Positions 53,377 through 61,315 of a stretch of 64,000 nt of DNA are shown here, piece by piece (position 1 is the stretch's first letter; the number at the start of each line of letters is the position of its first letter). Source of the stretch: Faecalicatena contorta (GTDB lineage: Bacteria > Bacillota > Clostridia > Lachnospirales > Lachnospiraceae); the NCBI RefSeq assembly GCF_039521745.1, contig NZ_BAAACT010000190.1; one strand, written 5' to 3'. The position numbers and the translations under genes were made by a program. The notes beneath the pieces are model-generated. The model saw only the letters and a program-made list of their open reading frames with translations, was not told the DNA's origin and did not search any database.

Positions 53377-54113
53377 GATGCATGCCCTCCCTGATCTTTA
53401 AATTCTCCTAGCGGGAAGTATTTTATCATTTCCTCATTAATTCTCTGTGCACACTTTACCGGCGTCATATTCAGGTTGGTCGGGCATGGTGAAAGCAACT
53501 CGACCAAACAGAACCCTTCCCCGTCCATGTGCTTTTCAAACGCCTTTTTGATATACTTTCTGCTGACAGTTATCCCCTTTGCATCAGCCATGCTTCCTCT
53601 TGCCAGGTATGCAATGTCCAGACCGGAAAAAGCATCCTCAATTTTAAATGGTTTTCCCCACTGGTCCGGATTCTTTCCGTGCGGTGTGGAGGTTGTAACC
53701 TGTCCCGGCAGGGAGGTCGGTGCGCACTGTCCGCCTGTCATGCCGAACAGGCTGTTATTGATCACAATGGTGATGATGTTGTCGTTTCGGATTCCTGCGT
53801 GCATCATCTCCGCCATGCCAATCGCGTAGGCCGCCCCGTCCCCGAGATAAGCCAGAACCGGATTCTCTTTCCGCACTTTTTTAATTCCAATGGCAGTCGG
53901 AATCGGCCTTCCGTGTGCCGCCATAATGGTATCAAATCTCCAGGAATTAATATTCAAAGAGCCGCATGCCACATCCACCACCGTAATGAGTTTTTCACTT
54001 AGTTCCATTTCTTGTGCTACTTCTGCAATCAGCCTTACTGCCAGACCATGGCCGCAGCCCGGACAAAAGGCGCTGTGTGCAAATGTCACTGTTTCAGGAG
54101 CTATCATCCGCAT
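53373..54113 (-). CDS. korB: 2-oxoacid:ferredoxin oxidoreductase, beta (TPP-binding) subunit
   Basis: 246 residues. Thiamine-diphosphate domain with FCPGCGHGLAVRLIAEVAQE, the TPP/Mg motif LAYLGDGAAYAIGMAEMMHA, and NNSLFGMTGGQCAPTSLPGQ. Catalyses oxidative decarboxylation of a 2-oxoacid with CoA, passing electrons to ferredoxin. Starts one base after the korA stop. Confidence 0.9.
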   Translation of the reverse strand: MRMIAPETVTFAHSAFCPGCGHGLAVRLIAEVAQEMELSEKLITVVDVACGSLNINSWRFDTIMAAHGRPIPTAIGIKKVRKENPVLAYLGDGAAYAIGMAEMMHAGIRNDNIITIVINNSLFGMTGGQCAPTSLPGQVTTSTPHGKNPDQWGKPFKIEDAFSGLDIAYLARGSMADAKGITVSRKYIKKAFEKHMDGEGFCLVELLSPCPTNLNMTPVKCAQRINEEMIKYFPLGEFKDQGGHAS

Positions 54114-54114
54114 C

Positions 54115-55167
54115 TTACATATCCTCCTTCTTCAGCCATTCTTCTATCTTTTCTATGATTCCCTCTGATTCCGGTATTTCAAATATAGATCCATAGTGTT
54201 CAACCGGTACTTTGCCGTTTACTGCAAGCCTGATGTCATCTGTCATCTGCCCTAATATGTTGATCTCTACCGATAGGAACAGCTTTGCGTTTCCCGCCTT
54301 CTCAAATGCCTTTACCGGGAACGGCCACAAAGTAATTGGCCGGATCAGTCCTACTTTTAACCCTTTGCTACGCGCCATCTCCACCGTCTCCAGACATACC
54401 CTGGAGCTGATTCCGTAAGCGACCAGGACGATCTCTGCGTCCTCCACCTGGATGTTCTCATATCGCTGCTCAGTCTCTTCGATCTCTGTGTATTTATTCA
54501 GCAGGTAAGATTCATAATCAGGGTGTGTATAATAGACATTCTGTATTTTACGGTGCTCATCACCCTTTTTGCATCCCTTTACCGTCCAATCAAATTTGTC
54601 GATATCATGTTCCTTGAACTCCGGTATCTCTACCGCCTCAATCATCTGTCCGATTGCCGCGTCGGAGGCAATCAGTACCGGGTGCCGGTATTTTTCAGCC
54701 AGGTCAAAGGATACTTCCATCAGGTCTGCATTCTCCTGCACGGAAGCCGGCGCCAGCACAATTGTCCGGTAATCGCCGTGTCCTCCGCCCCTAGTCATCT
54801 GCCAGTAATCCCCCTGTCCCTGGGAAATATCACCAAGGCCGGTTCCAATTCTCATGACATTGACAATGACTGCGGGCAGGTCAGCTGCTACCAGATAGGA
54901 TATCCCCTCCTGCTTTAATGAAAATCCGGGGCCGGATGAAGTCGTCAAAGCCCGTGCTCCGGCGGCAGCCGCTCCCAGCACCATATTGATGCCGGAGAGC
55001 TCTGATTCAGCCTGTACAAATTCACCTCCCACTTCTTCCATCCTCCAGGAAAGATACTCCAGTATCTCTGTCTGGGGAGTAATCGGATATCCGCTGTAAA
55101 AACGGCATCCGGCCGCCAGGGCCGCCTCGGCAAGAGCCTCATTTCCTTTTAATAATATCTTAGACAT
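54115..55167 (-). CDS. korA: 2-oxoacid:ferredoxin oxidoreductase, alpha subunit
   Basis: 350 residues. Opening MSKILLKGNEALAEAALAAG and GCRFYSGYPITPQTEILEYL, then EGISYLVAADLPAVIVNVMR and IGTGLGDISQGQGDYWQM, ending with the transketolase C-terminal-like part. VorB/KorA type. Its GGAGGG ribosome site overlaps the stop of the truncated ferredoxin gene just upstream, so in the parental arrangement it followed that gene directly. Confidence 0.9.
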   Translation of the reverse strand: MSKILLKGNEALAEAALAAGCRFYSGYPITPQTEILEYLSWRMEEVGGEFVQAESELSGINMVLGAAAAGARALTTSSGPGFSLKQEGISYLVAADLPAVIVNVMRIGTGLGDISQGQGDYWQMTRGGGHGDYRTIVLAPASVQENADLMEVSFDLAEKYRHPVLIASDAAIGQMIEAVEIPEFKEHDIDKFDWTVKGCKKGDEHRKIQNVYYTHPDYESYLLNKYTEIEETEQRYENIQVEDAEIVLVAYGISSRVCLETVEMARSKGLKVGLIRPITLWPFPVKAFEKAGNAKLFLSVEINILGQMTDDIRLAVNGKVPVEHYGSIFEIPESEGIIEKIEEWLKKEDM

Positions 55168-55179
55168 AGTTTCCCTCCA

Positions 55180-55262
55180 CTATCGTATTTCAAACACATA
55201 ATCCGGACATACCTTGTAACATATGCCGCATACTATACATTTACTTTCGTCCACCTGCTTAC
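55180..55262 (-). pseudogene. korD: C-terminal remnant of the oxidoreductase ferredoxin (delta) subunit
   Basis: Minus strand encodes KQVDESKCIVCGICYKVCPD then YVFEIR and a TAG at 55180-55182: the second 4Fe-4S cluster motif of a KorD/VorD-type ferredoxin. The N-terminal cluster and the start are gone. Beyond about 55262 the sequence changes to the topoisomerase gene of the ICE. The enzyme may lack its own ferredoxin subunit, or the junction may be an assembly chimera. Confidence 0.8.
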
Positions 55263-55731
55263 CGCGGAATGGGAATCCAGACTAAAACAGGTGGAGCGCG
55301 GCGAGATCAGTGCGGAGGCTTTCATGGAAGGGATCGCCGATATGAGCCGGGCGCTTATCAAAGAACATACCGCACCGGAGGAACGGTTTGCCGGCCTGTT
55401 CCCCGACGCAAAAGGAACCCGGCGCGAGGCTGTCGGCACATGTCCCCGCTGCGGCGGCACTGTGTATGAGGGCAAAAAGGGATTTTTCTGTGAAAATCGG
55501 GACTGCTCCTTTGCCCTCTGGAAAGATAACAAATTCTTTACAGGTAAGAAGAAAGCCCTGACAAAAACCGTTGCGGCGGTCCTTCTGAAAGAGGGCCGCG
55601 TTTCTATGTCCGGGCTTTACAGCGAAAAAACGGGCCGGACCTATGACGCGGTTGTGGTGCTGGATGATACGGGCGGCAAGTATGTGAATTTCAAGCTGGA
55701 ATTTCCGGCGAGGAAAGGCGGGCGCAAATGA
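55261..55731 (+). pseudogene. topB: 3-prime end of an ICE-type DNA topoisomerase III gene
   Basis: About 156 codons in frame to the stop, beginning in mid-gene at TAEWESRLKQVERGEISAEA. The zinc-ribbon-like part CPRCGGTVYEGKKGFFCENR with CSFALW and the end VVLDDTGGKYVNFKLEFPAR match the C-terminus of the TopB carried by Clostridia ICEs. The catalytic part is missing at the junction. Its TGA overlaps the next ATG. Confidence 0.85.
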
Positions 55732-56105
55732 GCGCCCCACCGGAAAGGGAACTGACACGATCCGAGCGAGCGGCGGTCCGCAGGCTGGTAACGAACCTGT
55801 GCGCCAACTATGACTGCCAGGATAAGCTCTGCCTTCCCCTGGACTGTCCCTGCTACATGCTGAATAAATGGTGGACCAGCGCGTTCTGCCGTTATTTCCG
55901 GGCGGCGGTGCTGCCTACGGAGCCAAAGCTGGAATCTGCCCTGACCGGTGAAGATACTTCTCTCAGGCAGAAGATATGCCCGGTCTGCGGAAAGGCTTAC
56001 CTTCCGGTCACAAGCCAGGCGTATTGCTCCGATTATTGCCGGGCCTCTGCCAGACGGAAATCCGAGCGGGAACGGAAACGGCGCAGGCGGCAAAACAGGG
56101 GGTGA
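55728..56105 (+). CDS. cysteine-rich (VLP-type) ICE protein
   Basis: 125 residues. Cys-rich N-terminal half (NLCANYDCQDKLCLPLDCPC) and a zinc-ribbon-like C-terminal half (CPVCGKAYLPVTSQAYCSDY) followed by a very basic tail (RRKSERERKRRRRQNRG). It resembles the Cys-rich VLP domain proteins found beside topB in Clostridia ICEs. Starts with ATGA overlap to topB. Possibly nucleic-acid binding; function unknown. Confidence 0.75.
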   Translation: MSAPPERELTRSERAAVRRLVTNLCANYDCQDKLCLPLDCPCYMLNKWWTSAFCRYFRAAVLPTEPKLESALTGEDTSLRQKICPVCGKAYLPVTSQAYCSDYCRASARRKSERERKRRRRQNRG

Positions 56106-56107
56106 TG

Positions 56108-56220
56108 TGTCCGCAACTTAGCTCAATCAGGCCAGTGTTTTCAAGGGTTTTAAGGCCCTGTTTACGGGGCACCTATATTAGAATACTCCCGGCCTCTAAA
56201 ATGGGGCTAAGTTGCGGACA
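56108..56220. repeat. 113-bp element bounded by perfect 15-bp inverted repeats
   Basis: TGTCCGCAACTTAGC (56108-56122) and its exact complement GCTAAGTTGCGGACA (56206-56220) bound a 113-bp non-coding stretch between two ICE genes. Could be a small MITE-like insertion or a large hairpin. No target duplication is obvious. Confidence 0.8.
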
Positions 56221-56264
56221 AAGGGCGCATTTTGGGCGCTCTATTTTTATGACAGTTTGGAGGG

Positions 56265-56789
56265 ATGCCTATAGAAAAAATACCGATTGTGCCGGAGATC
56301 ATGCGGATCGATACCAGGACGCAGGCCATTGACATGCAGCAGATCGACAACCGGCGCTTCCTGTTCAATCCAAAGACCGGCGTGCTGGTCCTGGGCCGCC
56401 AGTATCAGGAAACAAGTCTTGTAAATGCCAGCCATGCCGTGGAGCTGGCAGATGCGGGAATCACAAAAGATTTTGACGATTTTGTGCGGGGCTGGATCGG
56501 GACCGGCAGGAACTATCCCAAAGGGGTGATCCACTTTGCCCCATGTGTAGATTCCGGAAACATTTCTCTTTTTGACCGGGCTTTTGACACGCTGGAAATG
56601 TTCAGGGAAAACGGTGCTCTGGCCGGAACGGTGGTACGGGGCTTCGGGAGCCGGTGGGAACAGCCCTTATCTGCGATCCTTACGGATTTACAGAAAGAGG
56701 AACAAAAGCCCTCCCTCCGGCAGCAGCTAAGGAAAACGCCGGAGGGCAAAGCTGTCCGGCACAGGAAAGAAAACCAACAACAACGATAG
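56265..56789 (+). CDS. ICE accessory protein of unknown function (C-terminal PSLRQQL module)
   Basis: 174 residues if read from ATG 56265. The body (FLFNPKTGVLVLGRQYQETS; HAVELADAGITKDFDDFVRG) is not a family I can name. The end carries PSLRQQL at residues 149-155 and a basic tail. The ATG abuts GGAGGG with no spacing; the codon at normal spacing, 56271, is ATA, so initiation may be at an AUA. Confidence 0.7.
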   Translation: MPIEKIPIVPEIMRIDTRTQAIDMQQIDNRRFLFNPKTGVLVLGRQYQETSLVNASHAVELADAGITKDFDDFVRGWIGTGRNYPKGVIHFAPCVDSGNISLFDRAFDTLEMFRENGALAGTVVRGFGSRWEQPLSAILTDLQKEEQKPSLRQQLRKTPEGKAVRHRKENQQQR

Positions 56790-56800
56790 GAGGCGATTTT

Positions 56801-57433
56801 TTGAGTATCAACCATATTGAAACAGAGGACCTTCGCCGTATGGAGGGAAAAGGCGGCCTGATTTTGCAGGGCTGCGGCGGCGAGCTGCAGGAATGGCTTG
56901 ACGGGATCAATGAAATGTTCACCGAGGCCGGTATTCTGAAAAACGGCGCGAAGTTCCAGGATATTTTTGCTTTTGAGTATAATGATTCTCCCTGTCTGCT
57001 CTATCCCTTTGAGGGTGTGGACCTGGAGATTGGGAAACTTGCCATGTGGCGTTTGCAGACCCATGAGACTTTCGGTGGCACATGGCTCTCTGATTTTGTC
57101 CCCAACCGTCTGGGCGGGTTTATCGGGGAACCGGCGCCGGAGCCGGAAAAGCCGGACTGCGCGCTGATCGGGCAGGACGGCAATATTTTTAACCTGGTGG
57201 GGATCGCTGAGCGCACTTTGCGGGAGCATGGGCTTACAGACCAGGCAAAGGAAATGAAGGACCGGGTATTTGCTTCCGGCAGCTATGGCGAGGCGCTTTG
57301 TATCATCGGCGAGTATGTGAATATCACAGATACGGAGCCGGAACAAAGGCCCTCCCTACGGCAGCAGCTTAAAGAAACGAAAACAGCGGAACCGTCTGCC
57401 CGGCTAAAACCGGAAAAGCAGCAGGAACGATAA
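56801..57433 (+). CDS. ICE accessory protein of unknown function (C-terminal PSLRQQL module)
   Basis: 210 residues from a TTG with AGGAGG seven bases upstream; reads MSINHIETEDLRRMEGKGGL. The N-terminal half contains GGLILQGCGGELQEWLDGIN, typical of small LPD-like proteins in Clostridia ICEs. PSLRQQL recurs at residues 184-190, 20 residues from the end. Frames further upstream are shadows of the previous gene. Confidence 0.75.
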   Translation: MSINHIETEDLRRMEGKGGLILQGCGGELQEWLDGINEMFTEAGILKNGAKFQDIFAFEYNDSPCLLYPFEGVDLEIGKLAMWRLQTHETFGGTWLSDFVPNRLGGFIGEPAPEPEKPDCALIGQDGNIFNLVGIAERTLREHGLTDQAKEMKDRVFASGSYGEALCIIGEYVNITDTEPEQRPSLRQQLKETKTAEPSARLKPEKQQER

Positions 57434-57445
57434 CAGGAGGTGCCG

Positions 57446-58378
57446 ATGGAAAAAGAAAAGACTTACGGTGTATGGGCGGTGCGCAGCGCCGCTTCAATCT
57501 TTGGGCGGGCGGAAAGCTGGTGCAAGGAGGCCGGCAGGCCCCTTGAATTTGCCTCCCAGGAGACAGCCGAGGCTTACGCGAAGGAGTGTAACAGCCGCAC
57601 GACTGCCAACGTCCACTATTTTGTAAAGGAAAAGGAACCGGAACCGGGTGCTGTCCGAAAGGACGGAACACAGCCGGACAGAGCTGCCCGCGCCCATGAG
57701 GAACAGACGCCCCGAAACGCGGCGGTGGAAAAACTGAATGAGATTCCCGGCAGGCAGCTTTCCAAAGAGCCGGACCCTTTGGTGGAAATCCGTTCCGCGG
57801 TACACAGCAATTATGCCGGCATGGTCGCCATGCTTGCGGCAGACAACCGGGTCTATCTGGGTCGCGAGGAACGATATCACTATCAGGACGGGCTTACCTC
57901 CTATTACGATAACGGCGACGGCTCCCTATGTTTTGTCACAGACCGGGCGGATATGTATTATTTCCTCTACGGTGAGGGCTGGGCCCATTCTCAGGCGGAA
58001 ATGCTGGAGCGTGGGCTTACATCGGATCAGTATGCGGAGTTTGCCCGGCTGCAAAACGGCGTTCTCCGGCAGTTTGAAGCACAGCGGGAAATCCTGTTCG
58101 CCGGGCAGCCCTTCCAGCCGCCCGAAAGCTATCTGCGGAACGCGGAGCTTTACGAGGAAGGACAGACCGGCAATTATAATATGCTGGACGGCAGGCTGAA
58201 CAACGAGCCCCCGGTGAAGCCGGACCTGACGGACGGCCAGACCCACGAGGAAATCCGAGAGCTTGCCCCGGAGACCTTGCCGGAAGAAAAGCCCTCTGTC
58301 CTGGACCGCCTGAAATCCGAGCGCCCGGAGCATGAGGCAAGGCAGATCACACCGCCTGTCCCGGAAAGGGGGCTTTGA
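57446..58378 (+). CDS. ICE accessory protein of unknown function (DUF4316-like end)
   Basis: 310 residues from ATG 57446 (AGGAGG, spacing five). Contains YGVWAVRSAASIFGRAESWC at the start, a DNRVYLGREERYHYQDGLTS middle and FLYGEGWAHSQAEMLERGLT, with acidic linkers. The end carries PSVLDRL at residues 283-289 followed by a 21-residue tail, the same placement as in the two previous proteins. Confidence 0.75.
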   Translation: MEKEKTYGVWAVRSAASIFGRAESWCKEAGRPLEFASQETAEAYAKECNSRTTANVHYFVKEKEPEPGAVRKDGTQPDRAARAHEEQTPRNAAVEKLNEIPGRQLSKEPDPLVEIRSAVHSNYAGMVAMLAADNRVYLGREERYHYQDGLTSYYDNGDGSLCFVTDRADMYYFLYGEGWAHSQAEMLERGLTSDQYAEFARLQNGVLRQFEAQREILFAGQPFQPPESYLRNAELYEEGQTGNYNMLDGRLNNEPPVKPDLTDGQTHEEIRELAPETLPEEKPSVLDRLKSERPEHEARQITPPVPERGL

Positions 58379-58380
58379 GT

Positions 58381-59079
58381 ATGGGGACCAAATTTGAAGG
58401 CGTAGACATACTGGACTTTCTGGAGCAGGTCGTAGAACTGCATACACAGCATTATAAAGAAGATTTTGACGTGGATAAAGAACTGATCCAAAAGGTGGCC
58501 TTATCAGGAGAACCGGAGGAGCGGCGCCTTCTCTGGATGTCACGGCCCTGCGGCACCTATTGTTTGAGCGAGCGGGAGGTGTATCTACAGGAAAGCAATG
58601 AAAATAAAGTGTGGATGTTCTACCATGAGCAGACGAATGACCCGATTTTAGCTTATGCCCTTACATTGGATGGTTTGCAGGATGGAAAAGTGACCGGCAC
58701 CATCTACCCTCTGGATTACCCTTCCCATGTGGAGCGGGTGAAATCACTGTCCTGTCCCATTGACCGGGTAACGGTGACATTCGAGGACGGCGTACAGTTT
58801 ACCTTGCCCTATCAGTCCCGGAGACGGCAGATCAATGAGCTTATGCCGGAGCACGGCACGCCAAAATCCATGCAGTACGCGCCGGAAAGCGAGCGGGAGC
58901 TGGCGGTGATCCTGCGCCGGGAACGGCTGAAACGGGATTACCATGCAAAGCCGGGCAATGTTCAGGAATACATGGAAAAATTAAAAAAGGCGTCCATGCG
59001 CGGCAGGCTCAAAGAGGCCCAGGCCGCCGTCGCTGCTCCCGGTAGAGGCGCACCCCATAAAGGCGGGCTGGACCGATGA
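58381..59079 (+). CDS. ICE hypothetical protein
   Basis: 232 residues from ATG 58381 (a TTG six bases earlier is an alternative; GGAAAGGGGG lies upstream). Soluble, opening MGTKFEGVDILDFLEQVVEL, with YCLSEREVYLQESNENKVWM and a C-terminal basic segment. Its end (GRGAPHKGGLDR) overlaps the mobC start (ATGA). I do not recognise the family. Confidence 0.7.
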   Translation: MGTKFEGVDILDFLEQVVELHTQHYKEDFDVDKELIQKVALSGEPEERRLLWMSRPCGTYCLSEREVYLQESNENKVWMFYHEQTNDPILAYALTLDGLQDGKVTGTIYPLDYPSHVERVKSLSCPIDRVTVTFEDGVQFTLPYQSRRRQINELMPEHGTPKSMQYAPESERELAVILRRERLKRDYHAKPGNVQEYMEKLKKASMRGRLKEAQAAVAAPGRGAPHKGGLDR

Positions 59080-59420
59080 AGGGCGGACGGGATAAGCGGT
59101 CTGTCCGTGTGGAGTTTGTTCTGACCGAGGCGGAGGCTGCTTTGATAAAAGAGCGCATGGCAGAGCTGGGGATCACCAACCTTTCCGCTTATCTCCGCAA
59201 AATGGCGGTGGACGGTTACATCATTCACCTGGATATGGGCGACATTCAGGAAATGATACGCCTCCTTCGTATCTGCTCCAACAACTTAAACCAGTACACC
59301 CGGCGTGCCAATGAAACCGGCAGCGTTTATGCTGCGGATGTGGAAGATCTGCGTACCCGGCTGGATGACCTGTGGAATGGCATGGATAAGCTGCTCCGGG
59401 GATTTGCAAACATTTCGTAA
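59076..59420 (+). CDS. mobC: plasmid mobilization relaxosome protein MobC
   Basis: 114 residues, ribbon-helix-helix-like: RSVRVEFVLTEAEAALIKER, then AELGITNLSAYLRKMAVDGY, and the MobC-type RICSNNLNQYTRRANETGSV. It should bind oriT with the relaxase encoded at 62334. Usually mobC is followed directly by the relaxase; here three to four genes intervene. Confidence 0.88.
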   Translation: MKGGRDKRSVRVEFVLTEAEAALIKERMAELGITNLSAYLRKMAVDGYIIHLDMGDIQEMIRLLRICSNNLNQYTRRANETGSVYAADVEDLRTRLDDLWNGMDKLLRGFANIS

Positions 59421-59516
59421 ACGGTGAAAATAGCCGTTGCTTTCCGGGAACCGGCACGGTAGAATTTTGGCAGAGCAGAGGGATATGATATTTTCCCGTG
59501 GAAGGAGGCTTGACCT

Positions 59517-59807
59517 ATGCGTCTGATATTCAAACTGTTGGCGTTTCCCTTTGTCCTGGTTACGGGGTTTCTTTATCTGGTGTGCAAGTTCCTGGTGATC
59601 GCATCCGGCGCGGTGCTGGGGATTTTATCAGGCATTGTATTTCTGGCGTCGCTGGTGCTGTTCTTTACTGCCGGAGTGTGGGCCGGGCTTGCATGGCTGG
59701 TACTCGCGTTTCTGATAAGCCCCTACGGTCTGCCAATGGCGGCGGCCTGGCTGGTCGGGATGATCGGCGGCGCAAACCACGCACTCAAAGATTTTGTATT
59801 TGGATAA
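59517..59807 (+). CDS. CD1845-like small membrane protein
   Basis: 96 residues, almost entirely hydrophobic with three helices: FKLLAFPFVLVTGFLYLVCK, GAVLGILSGIVFLASLVLFF and GLAWLVLAFLISPYGLPMAA. AAGGAGG precedes the ATG. Matches the CD1845-type proteins of Clostridia ICEs. Role in conjugation unknown. Confidence 0.8.
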   Translation: MRLIFKLLAFPFVLVTGFLYLVCKFLVIASGAVLGILSGIVFLASLVLFFTAGVWAGLAWLVLAFLISPYGLPMAAAWLVGMIGGANHALKDFVFG

Positions 59808-59899
59808 ACTTACGGGCGGGGCATTTTCAGTGTCCCGCCCTCTTTTTCACTATTCGAGGCTGTCTTACAAGGCAGCTTTTTCTATTTTGGAGGGATCAA

Positions 59900-60409
59900 A
59901 TGAAAGACACAACACAGCTATATATCTATCCGGCTTCCTATGCGCATGAGCATGGAGAGCTGGAACAATACCGCGCTTCCTATAAGGCAAATATCGCCTG
60001 TAAGGAGGCAATCGAACAGGCCATTGCCGATCACTACCGGGATAACCGCCTCGGCACGGAGGCAGTACATCAGGTTTTGGAACAGTTCGGCTATGACCGG
60101 ATGTTTTATGTTCTTGCCAACACGGTCCGGCAAAAAGATTGGGACGGGCGCATTTCCCGCGATAATAAAGCCTGGGCGAAAACCATTCCGGTCTACGAGA
60201 ACCCGGACGGCTTCGGCCAAGATCGGAATGTTTACTTTGTGGTGGACCGCAGCCACCCCGGACTTGTCGATCTCTTTCTTACGCAGGCCCGGCTCGATTA
60301 TACAAAGGAACATGGGAAAAAAGTCTCGATCCGCGAAAGCATAAAACAGAATACAGAGCGGACGGCAGCCGTACATACACCAATAAAACGGAAAGAGCCG
60401 GAACGGTAA
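59900..60409 (+). CDS. DUF3849-like ICE protein (C-terminal VSIRESI module)
   Basis: 169 residues from ATG 59900 (GGAGGG upstream): MKDTTQLYIYPASYAHEHGE, then GTEAVHQVLEQFGYDRMFYV and GRISRDNKAWAKTIPVYENP, a DUF3849-type protein common in these elements. VSIRESI lies at residues 142-148, 21 residues from the basic C-terminus. A longer frame running back to 59498 crosses the previous gene and is not real. Confidence 0.8.
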   Translation: MKDTTQLYIYPASYAHEHGELEQYRASYKANIACKEAIEQAIADHYRDNRLGTEAVHQVLEQFGYDRMFYVLANTVRQKDWDGRISRDNKAWAKTIPVYENPDGFGQDRNVYFVVDRSHPGLVDLFLTQARLDYTKEHGKKVSIRESIKQNTERTAAVHTPIKRKEPER

Positions 60410-60497
60410 AACATTTCCAAATTTGAACAAAACAGATACTTTCCCTCTTGCTTCGTGCAGTTCAAAAAACGATTATTTCTAAATACGCTCAAAACCA

Positions 60498-60526
60498 TTG
60501 TGTTTTCTCTTACTTTGCGTTATAAT
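60498..60526 (+). promoter_or_regulatory. promoter of the AbiE toxin-antitoxin pair
   Basis: TTGTGT, 17-base spacer, TATAAT, start near 60533, followed by AAAAAAGGAGG and the ATG at 60551. AbiEi antitoxins normally repress their own promoter; I saw no obvious operator repeat. Confidence 0.7.
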
Positions 60527-60550
60527 AAAAACAAAAAAGGAGGCTATGCA

Positions 60551-61315
60551 ATGGAACTATACAAAGAACTTGCCGCTTTGCGCTGTTTTACACACGATGA
60601 TATGGTGCAGCTCGCCGGATCAGAAAGCTCCGCTGTATGGCAGATAAAGAGTTATCTGCAAAAAGGATATATCGAGCGTGTGCGCCGCAATCTGTACGCG
60701 GTCATCAGCATGGAAACCGGACAGGCGATCCCGAACCGCTACCAGATAGCTTCCCGCGTGACAGATGACGCCTGTGTGTCCCACCACAGCGCCTTTGAAT
60801 ACTACGGATATGCGAACCAGGTTTTTTATGATGTGTACTTCACCACCCAAAAGCGCGTCCGCCCGTTCTCTTATGACGGCGTAAATTACTGTCCGATGGC
60901 CTGGCGGGGAAATGCGGACATCATAAAAACAGACACCGGCATCCGCGTGACTTCTTTAGAGCGGACCGTGATAGACAGTATAGCGGATTTTGAAAAGATC
61001 GGAGGCCTGGAAGAATTGCTGCGCTGCCTTCTCCTGATTCCTTCGCTTGATTGTAACAAACTGCTTGACGCGCTGGAACTGTATGGCCGGGCGCAGCTCT
61101 ATCAAAAGACCGGATATATTCTTGAAGCATGGAAAGAGGAACTGTCTTTACCGGAAACGTTTTTTGCGGAATGTGAAAAACGATCTTCTGCCAGTAAAAC
61201 CTATCTCTTTGAAAAGCAGGGCGATTTTGTCCTTCATAACAGATGGAAACTGTTTGCTCCAAAAGATTTGAAAACGATCATAAATAAGGGGGTAACTGAT
61301 TATGATGCGCTTTGA
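60551..61315 (+). CDS. type IV toxin-antitoxin AbiEi-family antitoxin
   Basis: 254 residues from ATG 60551. N-terminal winged helix (ALRCFTHDDMVQLAGSESSA; LQKGYIERVRRNLYAV) then the antitoxin C-terminal domain with DDACVSHHSAFEYYGYANQV, RVTSLERTVIDSIADFEKIG. Represses the operon and neutralises AbiEii without contacting it. Overlaps the toxin gene by 14 bp. Confidence 0.9.
   Translation: MELYKELAALRCFTHDDMVQLAGSESSAVWQIKSYLQKGYIERVRRNLYAVISMETGQAIPNRYQIASRVTDDACVSHHSAFEYYGYANQVFYDVYFTTQKRVRPFSYDGVNYCPMAWRGNADIIKTDTGIRVTSLERTVIDSIADFEKIGGLEELLRCLLLIPSLDCNKLLDALELYGRAQLYQKTGYILEAWKEELSLPETFFAECEKRSSASKTYLFEKQGDFVLHNRWKLFAPKDLKTIINKGVTDYDAL

Noticed and set aside
59498..60409. Single long plus-strand frame of 303 codons
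   Set aside because: Its first 130 codons cross the CD1845-like gene in another frame; the true gene starts at 59900 with its own GGAGGG.
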